64,000 nucleotides of DNA, taken from positions 248,001 through 312,000 of the forward strand of contig NZ_FMXN01000001.1 of assembly GCF_900104245.1 (NCBI RefSeq). The letters run 5' to 3'. This DNA comes from Pseudidiomarina indica. Its GTDB lineage: Bacteria > Pseudomonadota > Gammaproteobacteria > Enterobacterales > Alteromonadaceae. Positions 36,109-49,441 of this stretch are shown piece by piece. Position 1 is the first letter of the stretch; each line of letters opens with the position of its first letter. A program made the translations under genes and the position numbers. The notes below the pieces were generated by a model. That model worked only from the letters and a program-made list of their open reading frames with translations. It was not told the DNA's origin and ran no database searches.

Positions 36109-36670
36109 ATGCAATGATGGCAAGAACAACCACCCCCCAACCGATTCTATCTACATAGGTTCGTAGTCGAGCCGCCATCGCGGGACCACCGGTCTTCATC
36201 AGCCACGCAACCAAGAAGAAGCGTAACCCACGGCTCAGCGCCGAACCAATTACAAAGGGAATCAGGGCGATACTTAACATCCCTCCGGTCACCGTAAATA
36301 ATTTATACGGTAATGGTGAAAAACCAGCAATAAAAATAATCCAAAACCCATATTGTTGGAACCAAGCCGTCACCTGAACCAGCTTTTCTTGATAACCCGC
36401 CCACTCGACAATAGGGAGAACCACAGGCTCGAAGAGAAAGTAGCCCAGCCAATAACCGGTTAACCCGCCCAATGCTGAAAATATGGTCGTCAATCCCGCA
36501 AAGTACCATGCGCGCTGTGGCTGGGTCATAGCCATTGGCGCTAGCATTACGTCCGGTGGAATGGGGAAAATAACTGATTCAGAAAAACTCAACCCAGCTA
36601 AAATTGCCGGGGCACGTCGATGTTGTGACCAACTCAATACTTTGTCATACAGCCAACCAAAAATTTTCAT
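36092..36670 (-). CDS. yqaA: YqaA family inner-membrane protein (VTT/DedA domain)
   Basis: A 192-residue membrane protein of the VTT (SNARE-associated/DedA-like) family. Family motifs are [18 protein letters not shown] and [18 protein letters not shown]; four to five hydrophobic segments are seen. The function is not established; DedA relatives act in lipid flipping and membrane homeostasis. It lies between pcm and nlpD and overlaps both by a few bases, as in many gammaproteobacteria. Confidence 0.9.
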   Translation of the reverse strand: MKIFGWLYDKVLSWSQHRRAPAILAGLSFSESVIFPIPPDVMLAPMAMTQPQRAWYFAGLTTIFSALGGLTGYWLGYFLFEPVVLPIVEWAGYQEKLVQVTAWFQQYGFWIIFIAGFSPLPYKLFTVTGGMLSIALIPFVIGSALSRGLRFFLVAWLMKTGGPAMAARLRTYVDRIGWGVVVLAIIAYVWMR

Positions 36671-37302
36671 ATGGGTGCTCCTGGCACTAATGGCACGAAT
36701 TTCACTTCGGCCAATTCCTTGTATTCAAACTCGTCGCCAAAACGACGCACCACGATGAGTCGTTGAATCCTTTCCCCAACGGGAATAACCATCACTCCAC
36801 CATCGCTCAATTGCTGGAGTAATGCGGTTGGCATTGTACTAGCCGCTGCGGTCACAATAATCCCATCAAACGGTGCTTTACTCGGCCAACCTTGCCAACC
36901 GTCGCCATGCCGCATCGAGACATTATGTAAATCCAGTTTGTTCAAACGACGTTTGGCTTGGTATTGTAACTCAGCGATCCGTTCGACCGAATACACATGA
37001 TCCACCAGCTGCGCCAATATTGCAGTTTGATACCCGCTCCCAGTGCCAATTTCTAAGACATTTTGGCATTGGTGCTGAATCAATAATTGCGTCATGGAGG
37101 CGACCATCAACGGCTGCGAAATAGTTTGCCCATTGCCAATGGGGAGCGCGGTATTCTCGTACGCTTTATGCGCCAGTGATTCAGGCATAAATAAATGCCT
37201 CGGGGTGACTTGAATCACATCCAGCACCCCAGCATGAGTAATTCCTTCGGCCCGCAAGCGTTCCGTTAACCGACGAGCCATTCCTTGAAAGTTATGAATC
37301 AT
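36667..37302 (-). CDS. pcm: Protein-L-isoaspartate O-methyltransferase
   Basis: Repairs isoaspartyl damage in ageing proteins using S-adenosylmethionine. The 211-residue product has the family motifs [37 protein letters not shown] and [21 protein letters not shown]. The ATG at 37302 overlaps the surE stop as ATGA; the frame opens to a TTG at 37323, and another ATG (MARRL) lies 24 bp in. surE-pcm-nlpD-rpoS is a classical stationary-phase gene cluster. Confidence 0.96.
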   Translation of the reverse strand: MIHNFQGMARRLTERLRAEGITHAGVLDVIQVTPRHLFMPESLAHKAYENTALPIGNGQTISQPLMVASMTQLLIQHQCQNVLEIGTGSGYQTAILAQLVDHVYSVERIAELQYQAKRRLNKLDLHNVSMRHGDGWQGWPSKAPFDGIIVTAAASTMPTALLQQLSDGGVMVIPVGERIQRLIVVRRFGDEFEYKELAEVKFVPLVPGAPI

Positions 37303-38054
37303 GACGATGTTTCTGAGAGCCAATCGGTTAAAGTAGTTTGATGACGTTGAGCCGTCATATCCAGGCTGATCGGGGTGATGGACACATAGCCTTCACGAAC
37401 CGCATGAAAATCCGTGCCTTCAGCATCATCCAATTGACGACCAACAGGGCCGTACCAGAAGATATCCCGACCAAACGGGTCCTCACTTTTCACCATGGTT
37501 TCAGCACGATGACGACGCCCCAACCGAGTGACTTTATAGCCCTTCAATGCCTCATAAGGGACTGCCGGCACATTAATATTCAGAATTGTATCGAGACGCA
37601 GCGGCTCATGAGCCATCCGTGTCACAATATTGGCAACCACCCGTGCGGCCGTGTCATAAAACTCGTCGGAACGTGCCCCCATGGATACCGCAATGGCAGG
37701 CAAGCCCATAAACCGCCCTTCCATGGCTGCGGCAACGGTGCCAGAGTACAGCACATCATCCCCCATATTAGGGCCATCGTTAATGCCTGAAACGACGAGA
37801 TCCACATCGTCTGCTAACGGTGAGTTCGTCCCCAAATGCACGCAGTCTGTTGGCGTCCCGTTCAACGAATAAAAGCCATTCATCAGTTTTTGCAAACGCA
37901 ACGGATTATGTAAGGTTAGCGAATTACTCGCACCACTACAGTTGCGATCTGGGGCGATCACACGCACCTGGGCAATATCTTTCAGACGTAAATATAATGC
38001 TTCGATACCCGGGGCATGAACGCCATCGTCGTTACTAACTAACAACTTCATCAT
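37299..38054 (-). CDS. surE: 5'/3'-nucleotidase SurE
   Basis: Metal-dependent nucleotidase that dephosphorylates nucleoside monophosphates, linked to stationary survival. The 251-residue product begins [16 protein letters not shown]; the SNDDG metal-binding motif and [10 protein letters not shown] are diagnostic. Two adjacent ATGs (38054 and 38051) are possible starts, and AGG lies 11 nt upstream. It starts 4 bp after truD and overlaps pcm. Confidence 0.96.
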   Translation of the reverse strand: MMKLLVSNDDGVHAPGIEALYLRLKDIAQVRVIAPDRNCSGASNSLTLHNPLRLQKLMNGFYSLNGTPTDCVHLGTNSPLADDVDLVVSGINDGPNMGDDVLYSGTVAAAMEGRFMGLPAIAVSMGARSDEFYDTAARVVANIVTRMAHEPLRLDTILNINVPAVPYEALKGYKVTRLGRRHRAETMVKSEDPFGRDIFWYGPVGRQLDDAEGTDFHAVREGYVSITPISLDMTAQRHQTTLTDWLSETSS

Positions 38055-38058
38055 GTGT

Positions 38059-39093
38059 TTAATTACCTTGTCTTGATTCATCCATTAGCTCGCGCAGGAC
38101 ACTGGTTGCAAAGCTACCGCGCGGTAAGGTGAATGCGAGTTCCACTGAATTTTCTGTTAACCAGCGTAACTGCGGCTGCGTTAACGACAATAATAGGGGA
38201 CGACGAGCGTGTTCAACCCGTTGTTTTACAACGCCTTGATACAATTCTGGAGCCTTTGCGCAGGCTGCTTGCTCTAGCTCCGCAATGGCGGCTTGCGTTG
38301 GCCATGCACCTTCCCCCGGCAGCGCCGCTGTGAGCATAATATCACCCTGTTCATACCGCTTAAACAAGGTGTCGTCTAACTGCTCAACAATAAAATAAGA
38401 TTGGCTCCCCTTCAGCATCATGGCATCTCCTAGTTCCGGAGTTAAGCGTTGTTGAGCAATGCGTTCACTCACAATCTCGTTAAATAACCATGACCGAGCT
38501 GCAGAGAGGTACATGCTGATTTGATTGCGATTCAAGCGACGCTTCAGCAGCCCCGCAAACCAGCGTTGCGCCATGACGACATTTTGCTGGTCTCGGCCAA
38601 ACCGCTGCTCCCCAAAATAATTAGGGACGCCCCCTGCCACCACTTGTTCCCAGCGTTGCTGGAAGGCTTCTGAATCCGAAATAGCACGAATCACAATCAC
38701 AAAATGATTTGCCCGATGAGTCCCACGTTTCAATTTGCGCGGTTGAATCACTGCCTGCATCACTTGAAATTCATCGTGCTGGAGTTCATGCCAGGCTAAT
38801 AATGGTTTTCCTGGCAGTTGCACCGAAAACCATTGATAGGTTTCCGCATGCCGATCTTTCAATCCTGAATAACTAACATCGCGCTCATGCACCCCGGCAA
38901 ATTTTGCGAGCTGAGCAGCAACAAAGGTGGTGTTTGCCCCGACCTTTTTGACCCATAACCACTGGTGTTCCCCTTGTTGCAATGCAGGATCAGCAACAGG
39001 GAGTTCTAACTCTTCAGTGACTTTGAAATCGGCAGGACTCGCTTTAAATTCCCCTTGCCACATTGGCGCTCCATACAAGTAGGCATTAGTCAC
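38059..39093 (-). CDS. truD: tRNA pseudouridine(13) synthase TruD
   Basis: Makes pseudouridine 13 in tRNA-Glu. The 344-residue product has the TruD signature [15 protein letters not shown] with the catalytic aspartate, and [12 protein letters not shown] with the TRUD insertion domain after it. The start is GTG at 39093, supported by GGAG 8 nt upstream, overlapping the ispF end by 8 bp. Same ispD-ispF-truD-surE order as E. coli. Confidence 0.96.
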   Translation of the reverse strand: MTNAYLYGAPMWQGEFKASPADFKVTEELELPVADPALQQGEHQWLWVKKVGANTTFVAAQLAKFAGVHERDVSYSGLKDRHAETYQWFSVQLPGKPLLAWHELQHDEFQVMQAVIQPRKLKRGTHRANHFVIVIRAISDSEAFQQRWEQVVAGGVPNYFGEQRFGRDQQNVVMAQRWFAGLLKRRLNRNQISMYLSAARSWLFNEIVSERIAQQRLTPELGDAMMLKGSQSYFIVEQLDDTLFKRYEQGDIMLTAALPGEGAWPTQAAIAELEQAACAKAPELYQGVVKQRVEHARRPLLLSLTQPQLRWLTENSVELAFTLPRGSFATSVLRELMDESRQGN

Positions 39094-39571
39094 GCGTTTG
39101 CTCCGGCTTCAGCAGAGCCACGGCATAACACGCAATTCCTTCACGACGACCAACAAAACCTAATTTTTCAGTGGTCGTTGCTTTCACATTAATTGCCTCA
39201 ATAGGAACTTGTAGTAATTCAGCAATTCGAGCTCGCATGGCGGGAATATAGCTAGCCAACTTAGGTGCTTGGGCAGCAATCGTCACGTCTGCGTTCCCCA
39301 GCCGGTAATGCTGCTGTTTTACCAATTCATAAGCGCGTTGAAGTAAGACACCGCTGTCAGCACCCGCGTACTGGTCATCGGTATCCGGAAAATGCTGGCC
39401 AATATCACCAAGTGCCATGGCTCCTAACACTGCATCCGTCAGTGCATGTAACACGACATCACCATCAGAATGTGCCTCGAGGCCAAATTCATAGGGAACA
39501 CTAATACCACCCAGCATCATTGGCCCGGTTCCACCAAAGCGGTGGACGTCATAACCATGCCCTATTCGCAT
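39086..39571 (-). CDS. ispF: 2-C-methyl-D-erythritol 2,4-cyclodiphosphate synthase
   Basis: MEP pathway enzyme for isoprenoid precursors. The 161-residue product starts [13 protein letters not shown], with the zinc-binding Asp and His of GYDVH, and has [20 protein letters not shown] and [10 protein letters not shown]. It ends KPEQTRD and overlaps truD by 8 bp. Two bases separate it from ispD, giving a typical ispD-ispF pair. Confidence 0.98.
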   Translation of the reverse strand: MRIGHGYDVHRFGGTGPMMLGGISVPYEFGLEAHSDGDVVLHALTDAVLGAMALGDIGQHFPDTDDQYAGADSGVLLQRAYELVKQQHYRLGNADVTIAAQAPKLASYIPAMRARIAELLQVPIEAINVKATTTEKLGFVGRREGIACYAVALLKPEQTRD

Positions 39572-39573
39572 GC

Positions 39574-40281
39574 CTACTCCTTCGTCTTTAATGTTAAAAA
39601 CAGGGCAGCTAATGTTTCATCTCCCGGATGAGTCACTTTAATATTAGTGGCGCTGCCTTGCACCAATTTAGGCCGCCCGCCGAGGCATTCGATAGCCGAA
39701 GCTTCGTCGGTCAGCTGAGGATGAAATAATCCAACTTGCTCAAATGCGTGCAATAGTTGTTCAGTCCGAAAAACTTGCGGCGTTAGCGCACGCCATAAGT
39801 GATCCCGAGGCACACTTTCATGGCTCAGTTCAGGCGCATCGGGGGCCGCTCGTTTAATGGTATCCGCAATAGGCATCGCAAGCAAAGCCCCATCAGCATG
39901 ACGAATTCCAGCATCGAGCACCCGAGTTAATTCATCGCGTTGTAGACAGGGGCGAGCGGCGTCATGGACTGCCACCCATTGATAGCCTGCAGCATGTGCA
40001 GCATGAACACCGGCATAAACTGACGCAGCGCGGGTTGCTCCGCCATCAACAAAATAAAGGTTTTCGGAATGCGCAAAATTGAGTTGCTGGAGCCAAGGGT
40101 CGTTGGGTGCGGTGGCAATAAAAATCGCCTCAACCCGCGGGTCTTGGCGCATTGCTGCCACACTATGCTCTAATAAGGTTTGTTGGCCTATCCGCAAGTA
40201 TTGCTTAGGCTGGGTCAACTTCATCCTTTGCCCTATCCCAGCGGCGGGGATGACTGCGGCAACCCGGACATGATTTTCCAT
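39574..40281 (-). CDS. ispD: 2-C-methyl-D-erythritol 4-phosphate cytidylyltransferase
   Basis: MEP pathway enzyme that couples CTP to MEP. The 235-residue product has the nucleotidyltransferase N-terminus [14 protein letters not shown] and [11 protein letters not shown], typical of IspD. The ATG at 40281 gives a normal start; a GTG at 40290 overlapping the ftsB stop is an alternative, and neither has a strong ribosome site. Third gene of ftsB-ispD-ispF. Confidence 0.97.
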   Translation of the reverse strand: MENHVRVAAVIPAAGIGQRMKLTQPKQYLRIGQQTLLEHSVAAMRQDPRVEAIFIATAPNDPWLQQLNFAHSENLYFVDGGATRAASVYAGVHAAHAAGYQWVAVHDAARPCLQRDELTRVLDAGIRHADGALLAMPIADTIKRAAPDAPELSHESVPRDHLWRALTPQVFRTEQLLHAFEQVGLFHPQLTDEASAIECLGGRPKLVQGSATNIKVTHPGDETLAALFLTLKTKE

Positions 40282-40289
40282 ATAACGCA

Positions 40290-40577
40290 CTAGTTCTTAG
40301 TTGGGTTGACTGGGACAATTCTAAAAAATGTTTCGTGGGGCTGAATTAAACCGAGTTCATTACGGGCACGTTCTTCGAGTGCTTCTTGGCCCTCGCGTAA
40401 ATCCACGATATCAGCAGCTAGCACTTGATTGCGTTGCATCAGTCGCCCATTTGTTTCGGCCTGTCGCAGAACATCTGACTGCAAGTGCCAATAATCTGGT
40501 AGGCTATTCTTACCGAACCAAAGTCGATATTGCAACGCAATCAAAACAACGATAAAAATTAATTTTAATAATCGCAT
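40290..40577 (-). CDS. ftsB: Cell division protein FtsB
   Basis: Bitopic division protein, 95 residues: a short cytoplasmic start, one membrane helix (LLKLIFIVVLIALQYRLWFG), and a periplasmic leucine-zipper-like coiled coil (residues about 35-70), ending NELGLIQPHETFFRIVP. It bridges FtsL and FtsQ at the septum. The ATG at 40577 is chosen because of GGGGG 6 nt upstream. Confidence 0.95.
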   Translation of the reverse strand: MRLLKLIFIVVLIALQYRLWFGKNSLPDYWHLQSDVLRQAETNGRLMQRNQVLAADIVDLREGQEALEERARNELGLIQPHETFFRIVPVNPTKN

Positions 40578-40683
40578 GAACGCCCCCGTCGCTGTGATCA
40601 TTATTGTGTCTGTTGTTCCAGCGCTGGAAGTAGTATATCGACCTTTCTAACAAAGCCCAACGTTTATTCAAGGCAGATCATTC

Positions 40684-41412
40684 ATGGAATACCTCGTCAT
40701 CGCGCTCATTATGTTCTTAGGTGCGTTTTTACAAGGCTTAACTGGCTTTGGCTCGGGATTAATTGCCGTGCCATTATTGGTGCTCTATTTACCCCTCACC
40801 ACCATCACGCCCACCTTGTCGATTGTCAATCTGCTCATGGCAACCTATCTCAGTTGGGTGTTACGCCGACATATTCACTTAACACAATGGCGTTGGCTAT
40901 TAGTAACTGGCGTGTTGGGAACCTTGGTTGGTAACTTATTACTCGCCCACGTGAATCTGGTTGGCTTACAAGTTGGTATGGCGCTCTTGGTGATGTCCGT
41001 CGCTATTTGCTTTTGGTTTGGTGTGCAATGGCAGCTTGCGAACACCCCGCGCTTGCAAGGGACGACAGGCCTGTTAGCAGGTTTTAGCAATGGCGCGCTC
41101 ACCTTGGGAGGTCCTCCCGTGGTGTTATTTTTAACCAGCCATCGCCTTGCCCGAGATAGCTTCCGAGCCACGTTGGCAGTATTTTTCTGGGTACTGGCCC
41201 TCACCAATGTCATTTCGTTTAGCGTTCAGCAACGTTATGAAGTTTCACAACTCCCAATTTTGCTTGCCTTACTAGCGGGCATGGGAATTGGGACAGCACT
41301 GGGCCATCAAGTCAGTCGTTACCTTTCAGAATCCCTGTTTCGGCGGATCACTTTGGTGTTGGTGTTTAGCGCAGGCGCTATGGCGCTGTTTAGTGCGTGG
41401 CAGAGTTCTTAA
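40684..41412 (+). CDS. TSUP (TauE/SafE) family membrane permease
   Basis: A 242-residue membrane protein with about seven or eight hydrophobic segments and the TauE/SafE repeats: GFGSGLIAVPLLVLYLPLT in the first half and GFSNGALTLGGPPVVLFL in the second. The family exports or imports sulfite, sulfonates and related anions; the substrate here cannot be told. Ribosome site AAGG is 9 nt before the ATG. Divergent from ftsB; its stop overlaps the convergent gene at 41409 by 4 bp. Confidence 0.85.
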   Translation: MEYLVIALIMFLGAFLQGLTGFGSGLIAVPLLVLYLPLTTITPTLSIVNLLMATYLSWVLRRHIHLTQWRWLLVTGVLGTLVGNLLLAHVNLVGLQVGMALLVMSVAICFWFGVQWQLANTPRLQGTTGLLAGFSNGALTLGGPPVVLFLTSHRLARDSFRATLAVFFWVLALTNVISFSVQQRYEVSQLPILLALLAGMGIGTALGHQVSRYLSESLFRRITLVLVFSAGAMALFSAWQSS

Positions 41413-42035
41413 AAATTCACGCGCGTGGCAAGTAGCACTTCGCGGAGCGCTAGGGTACGAGGGTCGATACGGCCTTTATGATTCCATTGATGTCCGCAAA
41501 AGGCGGGAGCTAATGTGGTCGCGTCTGGGCGCAATAAAAACAACTGCTCGTGCTCCGGCTCTAAACAGTTCCCTGAAAACGAAAACCAGCCATGCATGTT
41601 GCAATGCACGCGTTGCTGTTCATGATCAATCCGGTCAATGGAGTCTAAGCGTGCTTGTTGGATAGGAGTTCGCAAATCATAAACCGGCACCGTATCACCA
41701 AGGCGAGCGGCTTGGGCTAACCAACGTTCTAATTTTTTTGGTTGGGTTGCTGTCACTGCCAAACGACGTTTTTGCGGAGCTTGCCAACTCGCATTTTGAA
41801 TATCGAGGGAATAAGGAGCGTCGCTTTCCAGCATGCCTAATGCGGCATTACGCACATGGTAAGGCAAGCTTTGTAAGCGGCGTTGTAGAAAGGCAACGGA
41901 GACCTGCTGCAACTGAGCTAAATGTACCAGTTCACGCTCATACAACGCCGTACTGATTTCAGCAAACGCAGCAGCGCTGACACCAGAAACTGATGCCAGA
42001 TGAAGCTGCTGAAAAATATCCCCTTGCTGTGTCAC
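41409..42035 (-). CDS. Protein of unknown function, downstream of eno
   Basis: I do not recognise this 208-residue protein. It is soluble-looking, with an N-terminal helical, Gln/Ala/Leu-rich half (about 1-70) and a C-terminal half with several His, Cys and Trp residues (CNMHGWFSFSGNCLEPEHEQ, FCGHQWNHKGRID). No signal peptide or membrane helix is evident. GTG start at 42035 with TAGGTC 8 nt upstream. It follows eno by 22 bp on the same strand without a visible terminator, so it may share the eno transcript. Coding character is supported by the clean fit between neighbours. Confidence 0.75.
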   Translation of the reverse strand: MTQQGDIFQQLHLASVSGVSAAAFAEISTALYERELVHLAQLQQVSVAFLQRRLQSLPYHVRNAALGMLESDAPYSLDIQNASWQAPQKRRLAVTATQPKKLERWLAQAARLGDTVPVYDLRTPIQQARLDSIDRIDHEQQRVHCNMHGWFSFSGNCLEPEHEQLFLLRPDATTLAPAFCGHQWNHKGRIDPRTLALREVLLATRVNF

Positions 42036-42057
42036 TGGTGTGACCTACTCTCAATTG

Positions 42058-43362
<1,305 letters not shown>

Positions 43363-43388
43363 CTACTCCTTTGCCAAGCACGCAGCGC

Positions 43389-45041
<1,653 letters not shown>

Positions 45042-45077
45042 TCAGGTAAAATGGGAGTTGCTTCAAGACGGGAAAAT

Positions 45078-45106
45078 AGTATACCTGATGGATTGCTAAT
45101 CGACAA
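45078..45106 (-). promoter_or_regulatory. Sigma70 promoter of pyrG(-eno)
   Basis: On the minus strand TTGTCG (45101-45106), a 17-nt spacer and TATACT (45078-45083), about 52 bp before the pyrG ATG. The -35 region overlaps a near-perfect 17-nt palindrome (45102-45118, GACAATTT-A-AAATCGTC), a possible operator. Confidence 0.7.
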
Positions 45107-45131
45107 TTTAAAATCGTCAAGAATCTCCAAA

Positions 45132-45932
45132 TCACTGGCTTTCATGCTTCACCGCCTGCCATTCCGCCTCAAGCTCATCCAAACTCAGTTGGTCTGCGCG
45201 TAATTGGCGCGTTTGCAAGCGTTGCTCAATGCGTTGGAAGCGCTGCTTGAACTTTTGATTGGCGCGACGGAGCGCATCTTCTGGATGTACTTGTGCATGA
45301 CGAGCTAAATTGACCACCGCAAATAGTAAATCACCAATTTCATCGGCAATGGCATCTGGATTAGGATGTGCACGAGCAAGCTCCTCTTGGACCTCGACCA
45401 GCTCCTCCTGAATTTTTTCTACGACCGGTGGCAAGGAGGTCCAATCAAACCCGACCGAGGCAGCGCGCTGCTGCAATTTTAGGGCCAGTAACAAGCTTGG
45501 CAGACGATCAGGAACTCCCTCAAATACACTGGCGTTTGTTCCAGCACGTTCCCGTTCGGTCGCTTTAATCTGCTCCCATTGATCTTTGACGTCACTTGCA
45601 TCTGCAACTTGCGCATCACCAAACACATGGGGATGACGATGGATGAGCTTATTTGCCATCCGTTGCGCGATGGCATCAAAATCGAATTGCTGTTGCTCCT
45701 GTGCCAGCTGTGCATAAAACACCACTTGGAATAGCAAGTCGCCGAGTTCACCTTGAATTTCGTCCCACTCACCACCGTTGATAGCCGCCGCCACTTCATA
45801 AACTTCTTCAATGGTATATGGAATTAAACTGGCCATGGTTTGCGCCCGATCCCACGGGCATCCCCGCTCAGGATCGCGCAATTGTGCCATGACCTCTAAT
45901 AAGGCTGCGGTGCCTGTTAGTGAGGTTGTCAT
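45132..45932 (-). CDS. mazG: Nucleoside triphosphate pyrophosphohydrolase MazG
   Basis: Hydrolyses NTPs and dNTPs to monophosphates and lowers ppGpp-linked toxicity in E. coli. The 266-residue product carries two MazG domains, each with an EExxE/ExxD metal motif: IEEVYEVAAAIN and ELGDLLFQ in the first, ELVEVQEELARA and EIGDLLFAVVN in the second. It overlaps the relA end by 4 bp (ATGA), so it is coupled to relA. Confidence 0.96.
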   Translation of the reverse strand: MTTSLTGTAALLEVMAQLRDPERGCPWDRAQTMASLIPYTIEEVYEVAAAINGGEWDEIQGELGDLLFQVVFYAQLAQEQQQFDFDAIAQRMANKLIHRHPHVFGDAQVADASDVKDQWEQIKATERERAGTNASVFEGVPDRLPSLLLALKLQQRAASVGFDWTSLPPVVEKIQEELVEVQEELARAHPNPDAIADEIGDLLFAVVNLARHAQVHPEDALRRANQKFKQRFQRIEQRLQTRQLRADQLSLDELEAEWQAVKHESQ

Positions 45933-48121
45933 TGTTTAATACGCTCAATAATATCAATGCCTTTCAATTGGCTTAAACGGTTCATCATGCGCTGCACACT
46001 GTCTTGATTGTTAATCAGCGCGCCGAGGGTTACCACCGCTTGCTGACTCACCGCATCGGAACGAGAATCCAATTGCACCACATGTATTTTTTCGTTGGCT
46101 AGAATACTGGTGATGTCATGTAACAAGCCTTGCCGATCATCCGCCACGACGCGTAAATGCACCTTGTAACGGCCTTGATGCCGTTGACTCCAGCCGACAT
46201 CAATGGCTCGCTCTGGGTGTTGTTCCAATAAATGTTTCAATTGATCGCAATCGCTGCGATGCACGGATACACCACGCCCTTGCGTGACAAACCCAAGAAT
46301 GGCGTCACCCGGCACCGGTTGGCAACATTTCGCAAATTGCACCAACAGGTTACCAATTCCTTCAACCGTCACGTCACTTTGTTGCCCTGCTGGGGGCAAT
46401 ACTTTCGGTGCTTTGGTAGTAATTCGTTCAATTTTTTCAGCGAACACTTCGGCTTCTGGCCGGAGTTGATTCACCACCTGCTGCAAACGAATATCACCGG
46501 CTCCAATGGCTGCCAGCAAATCATCTAGATGCAGCATATTAAACCGCTCTAGAACACTTTCAGCTTGGCTTAACGGCACTTGATATTTCGCCAGTTCAGT
46601 TTCTAGCAGTTCTTTCCCGAGCTTTAAGTTTTTCTCGCGATCCAGCTTTTTAAAGTAGGTCACGACCTTGCTACGGGCACGAGTAGTATTCAGGTAGCCG
46701 TTCGAAGGGTTCAGCCAATCACGGCTCGGCTGGGTATTTTTTTGGGTAAGAATTTCGACCCGCTCCCCATTTTTTAGGTGATACGTGAAAGGCACAATAT
46801 TGCCATTCACTTTCGCCCCCACACAACGATGACCCACTTGGGAGTGAATGTAGTACGCAAAGTCTAACGGTGTGGCTCCAGCCGGTAAGTCGATGACTTC
46901 GCCTTTGGGCGTGAACACATAAACGCGATCTTCAAACACTTGGCTACGGATTTCATCGACCAAGCCGTCGTAATCGGCCATGTCATCCTGCCAGGCTAAG
47001 AGTTTTCTTAACCAAGCAATTTTATCTTCTAAGCCCGTGCCTTTCGTCGTGCCACTGCCTTCTTTATAACGCCAGTGAGCCGCCACCCCTAATTCTGCAT
47101 CATCATGCATGCCCTGGGTACGGATTTGAATTTCGACGTGTTTCTCTTCAGGGCCCGCAACCACCGTATGAATGGACTGATACCCATTGGCTTTAGGGGT
47201 GGCAATGTAGTCATCAAATTCAGAGCCAATATGGGACCATAAGCTATGGACGACCCCTAAAGCTGCATAGCAGTCCTTCAACGACTCAGTGATGATACGG
47301 ACTGCGCGGATATCGTAGACTTGCTCAAATGGCAGGCCTTTTTTATGCATTTTCCGCCAAATCGAGTAAATGTGCTTGGGCCGCCCGTAAACTTTCGCTC
47401 GAACCCCTTCGTCATTGAGCTTTTGCTGTAACAAGCTGACAAAGTCACGAATGTAATGTTCTCGGTCAATCCGCCGCTCTAATAATCGTGCTGCAATCGT
47501 TTTATAGGTAACGGGATGCAAGTAACGAAATGCTAAATCTTCCAACTCCCATTTGAGCTGACCGATTCCTAACCGATTTGCTAAAGGGGCATAGATTTCA
47601 TGACATTCTTTGGCGGCCAACACCCGTGATTCTTCGTCAAGACTTTTCACTTCCCGAAGAAAGCAAATACGTTCCGCCAGCTTAATCAGCACCGCACGAA
47701 TGTCGGTGACCATCGCCAGTAACATCCGCCGCACATTGTCGATTTGGGTTTGATCGGGCTTGCCACGTTGAAAGTGTTGCAAAGCACTAATGGTTTGCAT
47801 TTGCTGAATGGCGCGCAGCAGCTCAGACAAAGCGGGACCGCCCCACTCTGTCGCTTGTTCGTCAGTCATTAACTGCGCTTCATAAACGGGGCTGTATAAG
47901 GCGGCAATAAGGGATTCTTGATCAAGGTTCAGAGCAATGAGAATCTCGACCATCTCTTTGCCTTTTACGGCCAGCTTGGGTTGTTTGGCCTGCTCACTGA
48001 GTTCCGTGACCCGTTTCGCATGCTCACGCAATTGCGCGCGCCGCGATTCAGATTCTAATTCTGCTAACCAATCCCCCTGTTGATGAGGCATATCAACGTG
48101 TGTACTGCGCACCCAAACCAC
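45929..48121 (-). CDS. relA: GTP pyrophosphokinase RelA
   Basis: Ribosome-associated (p)ppGpp synthetase of the stringent response, 730 residues. It has a pseudo-hydrolase domain, in which the HD metal pair is replaced by Ser77-Pro78 (ALYSPVYEA), a synthetase domain (GRPKHIYSIWRKM, DIRAVRII), TGS (YVFTPKGEVIDLPAGATPLDFAY in two parts), a zinc-finger/helical region with CCQPVPGD and a C-terminal ACT domain. Hence synthesis only, like E. coli RelA. Start is GTG 48121 with GGGGG 7 nt upstream, giving MVWVRSTHVD. Confidence 0.97.
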   Translation of the reverse strand: MVWVRSTHVDMPHQQGDWLAELESESRRAQLREHAKRVTELSEQAKQPKLAVKGKEMVEILIALNLDQESLIAALYSPVYEAQLMTDEQATEWGGPALSELLRAIQQMQTISALQHFQRGKPDQTQIDNVRRMLLAMVTDIRAVLIKLAERICFLREVKSLDEESRVLAAKECHEIYAPLANRLGIGQLKWELEDLAFRYLHPVTYKTIAARLLERRIDREHYIRDFVSLLQQKLNDEGVRAKVYGRPKHIYSIWRKMHKKGLPFEQVYDIRAVRIITESLKDCYAALGVVHSLWSHIGSEFDDYIATPKANGYQSIHTVVAGPEEKHVEIQIRTQGMHDDAELGVAAHWRYKEGSGTTKGTGLEDKIAWLRKLLAWQDDMADYDGLVDEIRSQVFEDRVYVFTPKGEVIDLPAGATPLDFAYYIHSQVGHRCVGAKVNGNIVPFTYHLKNGERVEILTQKNTQPSRDWLNPSNGYLNTTRARSKVVTYFKKLDREKNLKLGKELLETELAKYQVPLSQAESVLERFNMLHLDDLLAAIGAGDIRLQQVVNQLRPEAEVFAEKIERITTKAPKVLPPAGQQSDVTVEGIGNLLVQFAKCCQPVPGDAILGFVTQGRGVSVHRSDCDQLKHLLEQHPERAIDVGWSQRHQGRYKVHLRVVADDRQGLLHDITSILANEKIHVVQLDSRSDAVSQQAVVTLGALINNQDSVQRMMNRLSQLKGIDIIERIKQ

Positions 48122-48124
48122 AAT

Positions 48125-49441
48125 CTACCCCCGTTCGAATAATGTGATTACCTCAATGTGATGGGTCTGAGGAAACATGTCAACTAGCTGAGCCTGTTTT
48201 AATTGATATCCGTGCTCGACCAGCACCTGGGCGTCTCGCGCTAAGGTATCTGGTGCACAGGAAACATAAACAATTCGCTCGGGCTGGCGACGTGCTACTT
48301 CCCCAATGGCGACGGCCGCTCCTGCCCGCGCTGGATCAAGCAAGACTTTATTAAACGGACTATTAGCCCAAGGTTGCTGGCTCCACGTTTCTTCTAAATT
48401 TGCGCAATGGGCCACCACTGGCAGCTTCAGCTGAGTTGCACTGTCCTGCAAACGATTCACCATACTAGGGATCCCTTCAATAGCGGTGACCTGTGCTCCG
48501 GTGAGTGCAATTGGTAAGGTGAAGTTACCGCTGCCGGCAAATAGTTCGAGCACCTGATCTTGAGCAGTTGGCGCTAACCACTGTATCACTTGCGCGACCA
48601 TCTGCTCACTCAGTTCACGATGCCCCTGCATAAAATCTGTTGGCCAGCTTGCAACTTCCACCCTATGGGAGCGATAGCTCATGGGTTCAGGGCGTGCGTG
48701 AAGCGGTGTTAATGCCTGATCCGTTTCAGCCCAAACCGCTACCTGATGCTGTTCGGCAAAGGCTTGTAGCTGTTGATGATCCGCTGCATTGGGTACCTCT
48801 GGTAAGCGTAATAACACCACCAACTGCTGGGTAAATTCTATTAATTCCACATGACCCAACCGCGCTGTACATTGCAATTGTTCGAGCAAGGAACGAAGCG
48901 GTTGCAATAACTGATCCAGCGGTTTAGCCAGCACCAGACAGCTATCGATGGCAATGATTTGCTTACTTTTTGCCGCTCGAAAGCCCAGTGTGAGTTGCTG
49001 CCGTTGCCGGTTCCAATACACGGCCAAACGAGCTCGCCGACGGTAATGCCAACGAGCACCACGTAACGGTTGCAGCCATTGTTGTGCCTGCAACTGAGCA
49101 AATTTTTTCAGCATTTCTTGCACCGTCCGCTGCTTATGTTGCCACTGTTCGTCGTCCGCCAAATGCTGTAAATCACACCCACCGCACGTTTGGTAATAGC
49201 TGCAGGGGGGCGTGACACGAATAGCACTGGGTTGTTCAATACCGATAAGCTGTGCGTCATAGCGCCCTGTCACCGACACACTGATCACGTCACCGGGAGC
49301 TGTGCCAGCAACGAATTTAGTGCCTTGCGGGGTGCGAATAATGCCGCGACCTAGATGATCAAGGCCAACCACTTGTTGGCCTTTTAATGAACGGGATGGT
49401 TGGCGTTGTGCTCGCGTTTGCGGCTTATAAAACTGTGCCAT
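48125..49441 (-). CDS. rlmD: 23S rRNA (uracil(1939)-C5)-methyltransferase RlmD
   Basis: Methylates U1939 of 23S rRNA. The 438-residue product has a TRAM domain (about 20-75), a 4Fe-4S cysteine cluster starting [11 protein letters not shown], the SAM site [15 protein letters not shown] and the catalytic cysteine in [13 protein letters not shown]. It is upstream of relA by 3 bp, the same order as in E. coli (rumA-relA). It overlaps the pdxJ end by 17 bp. Confidence 0.96.
   Translation of the reverse strand: MAQFYKPQTRAQRQPSRSLKGQQVVGLDHLGRGIIRTPQGTKFVAGTAPGDVISVSVTGRYDAQLIGIEQPSAIRVTPPCSYYQTCGGCDLQHLADDEQWQHKQRTVQEMLKKFAQLQAQQWLQPLRGARWHYRRRARLAVYWNRQRQQLTLGFRAAKSKQIIAIDSCLVLAKPLDQLLQPLRSLLEQLQCTARLGHVELIEFTQQLVVLLRLPEVPNAADHQQLQAFAEQHQVAVWAETDQALTPLHARPEPMSYRSHRVEVASWPTDFMQGHRELSEQMVAQVIQWLAPTAQDQVLELFAGSGNFTLPIALTGAQVTAIEGIPSMVNRLQDSATQLKLPVVAHCANLEETWSQQPWANSPFNKVLLDPARAGAAVAIGEVARRQPERIVYVSCAPDTLARDAQVLVEHGYQLKQAQLVDMFPQTHHIEVITLFERG

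Noticed and set aside
37338-37790. 150-residue plus-strand frame opposite surE
   Set aside because: Antisense shadow; surE frame is fully supported by motifs.
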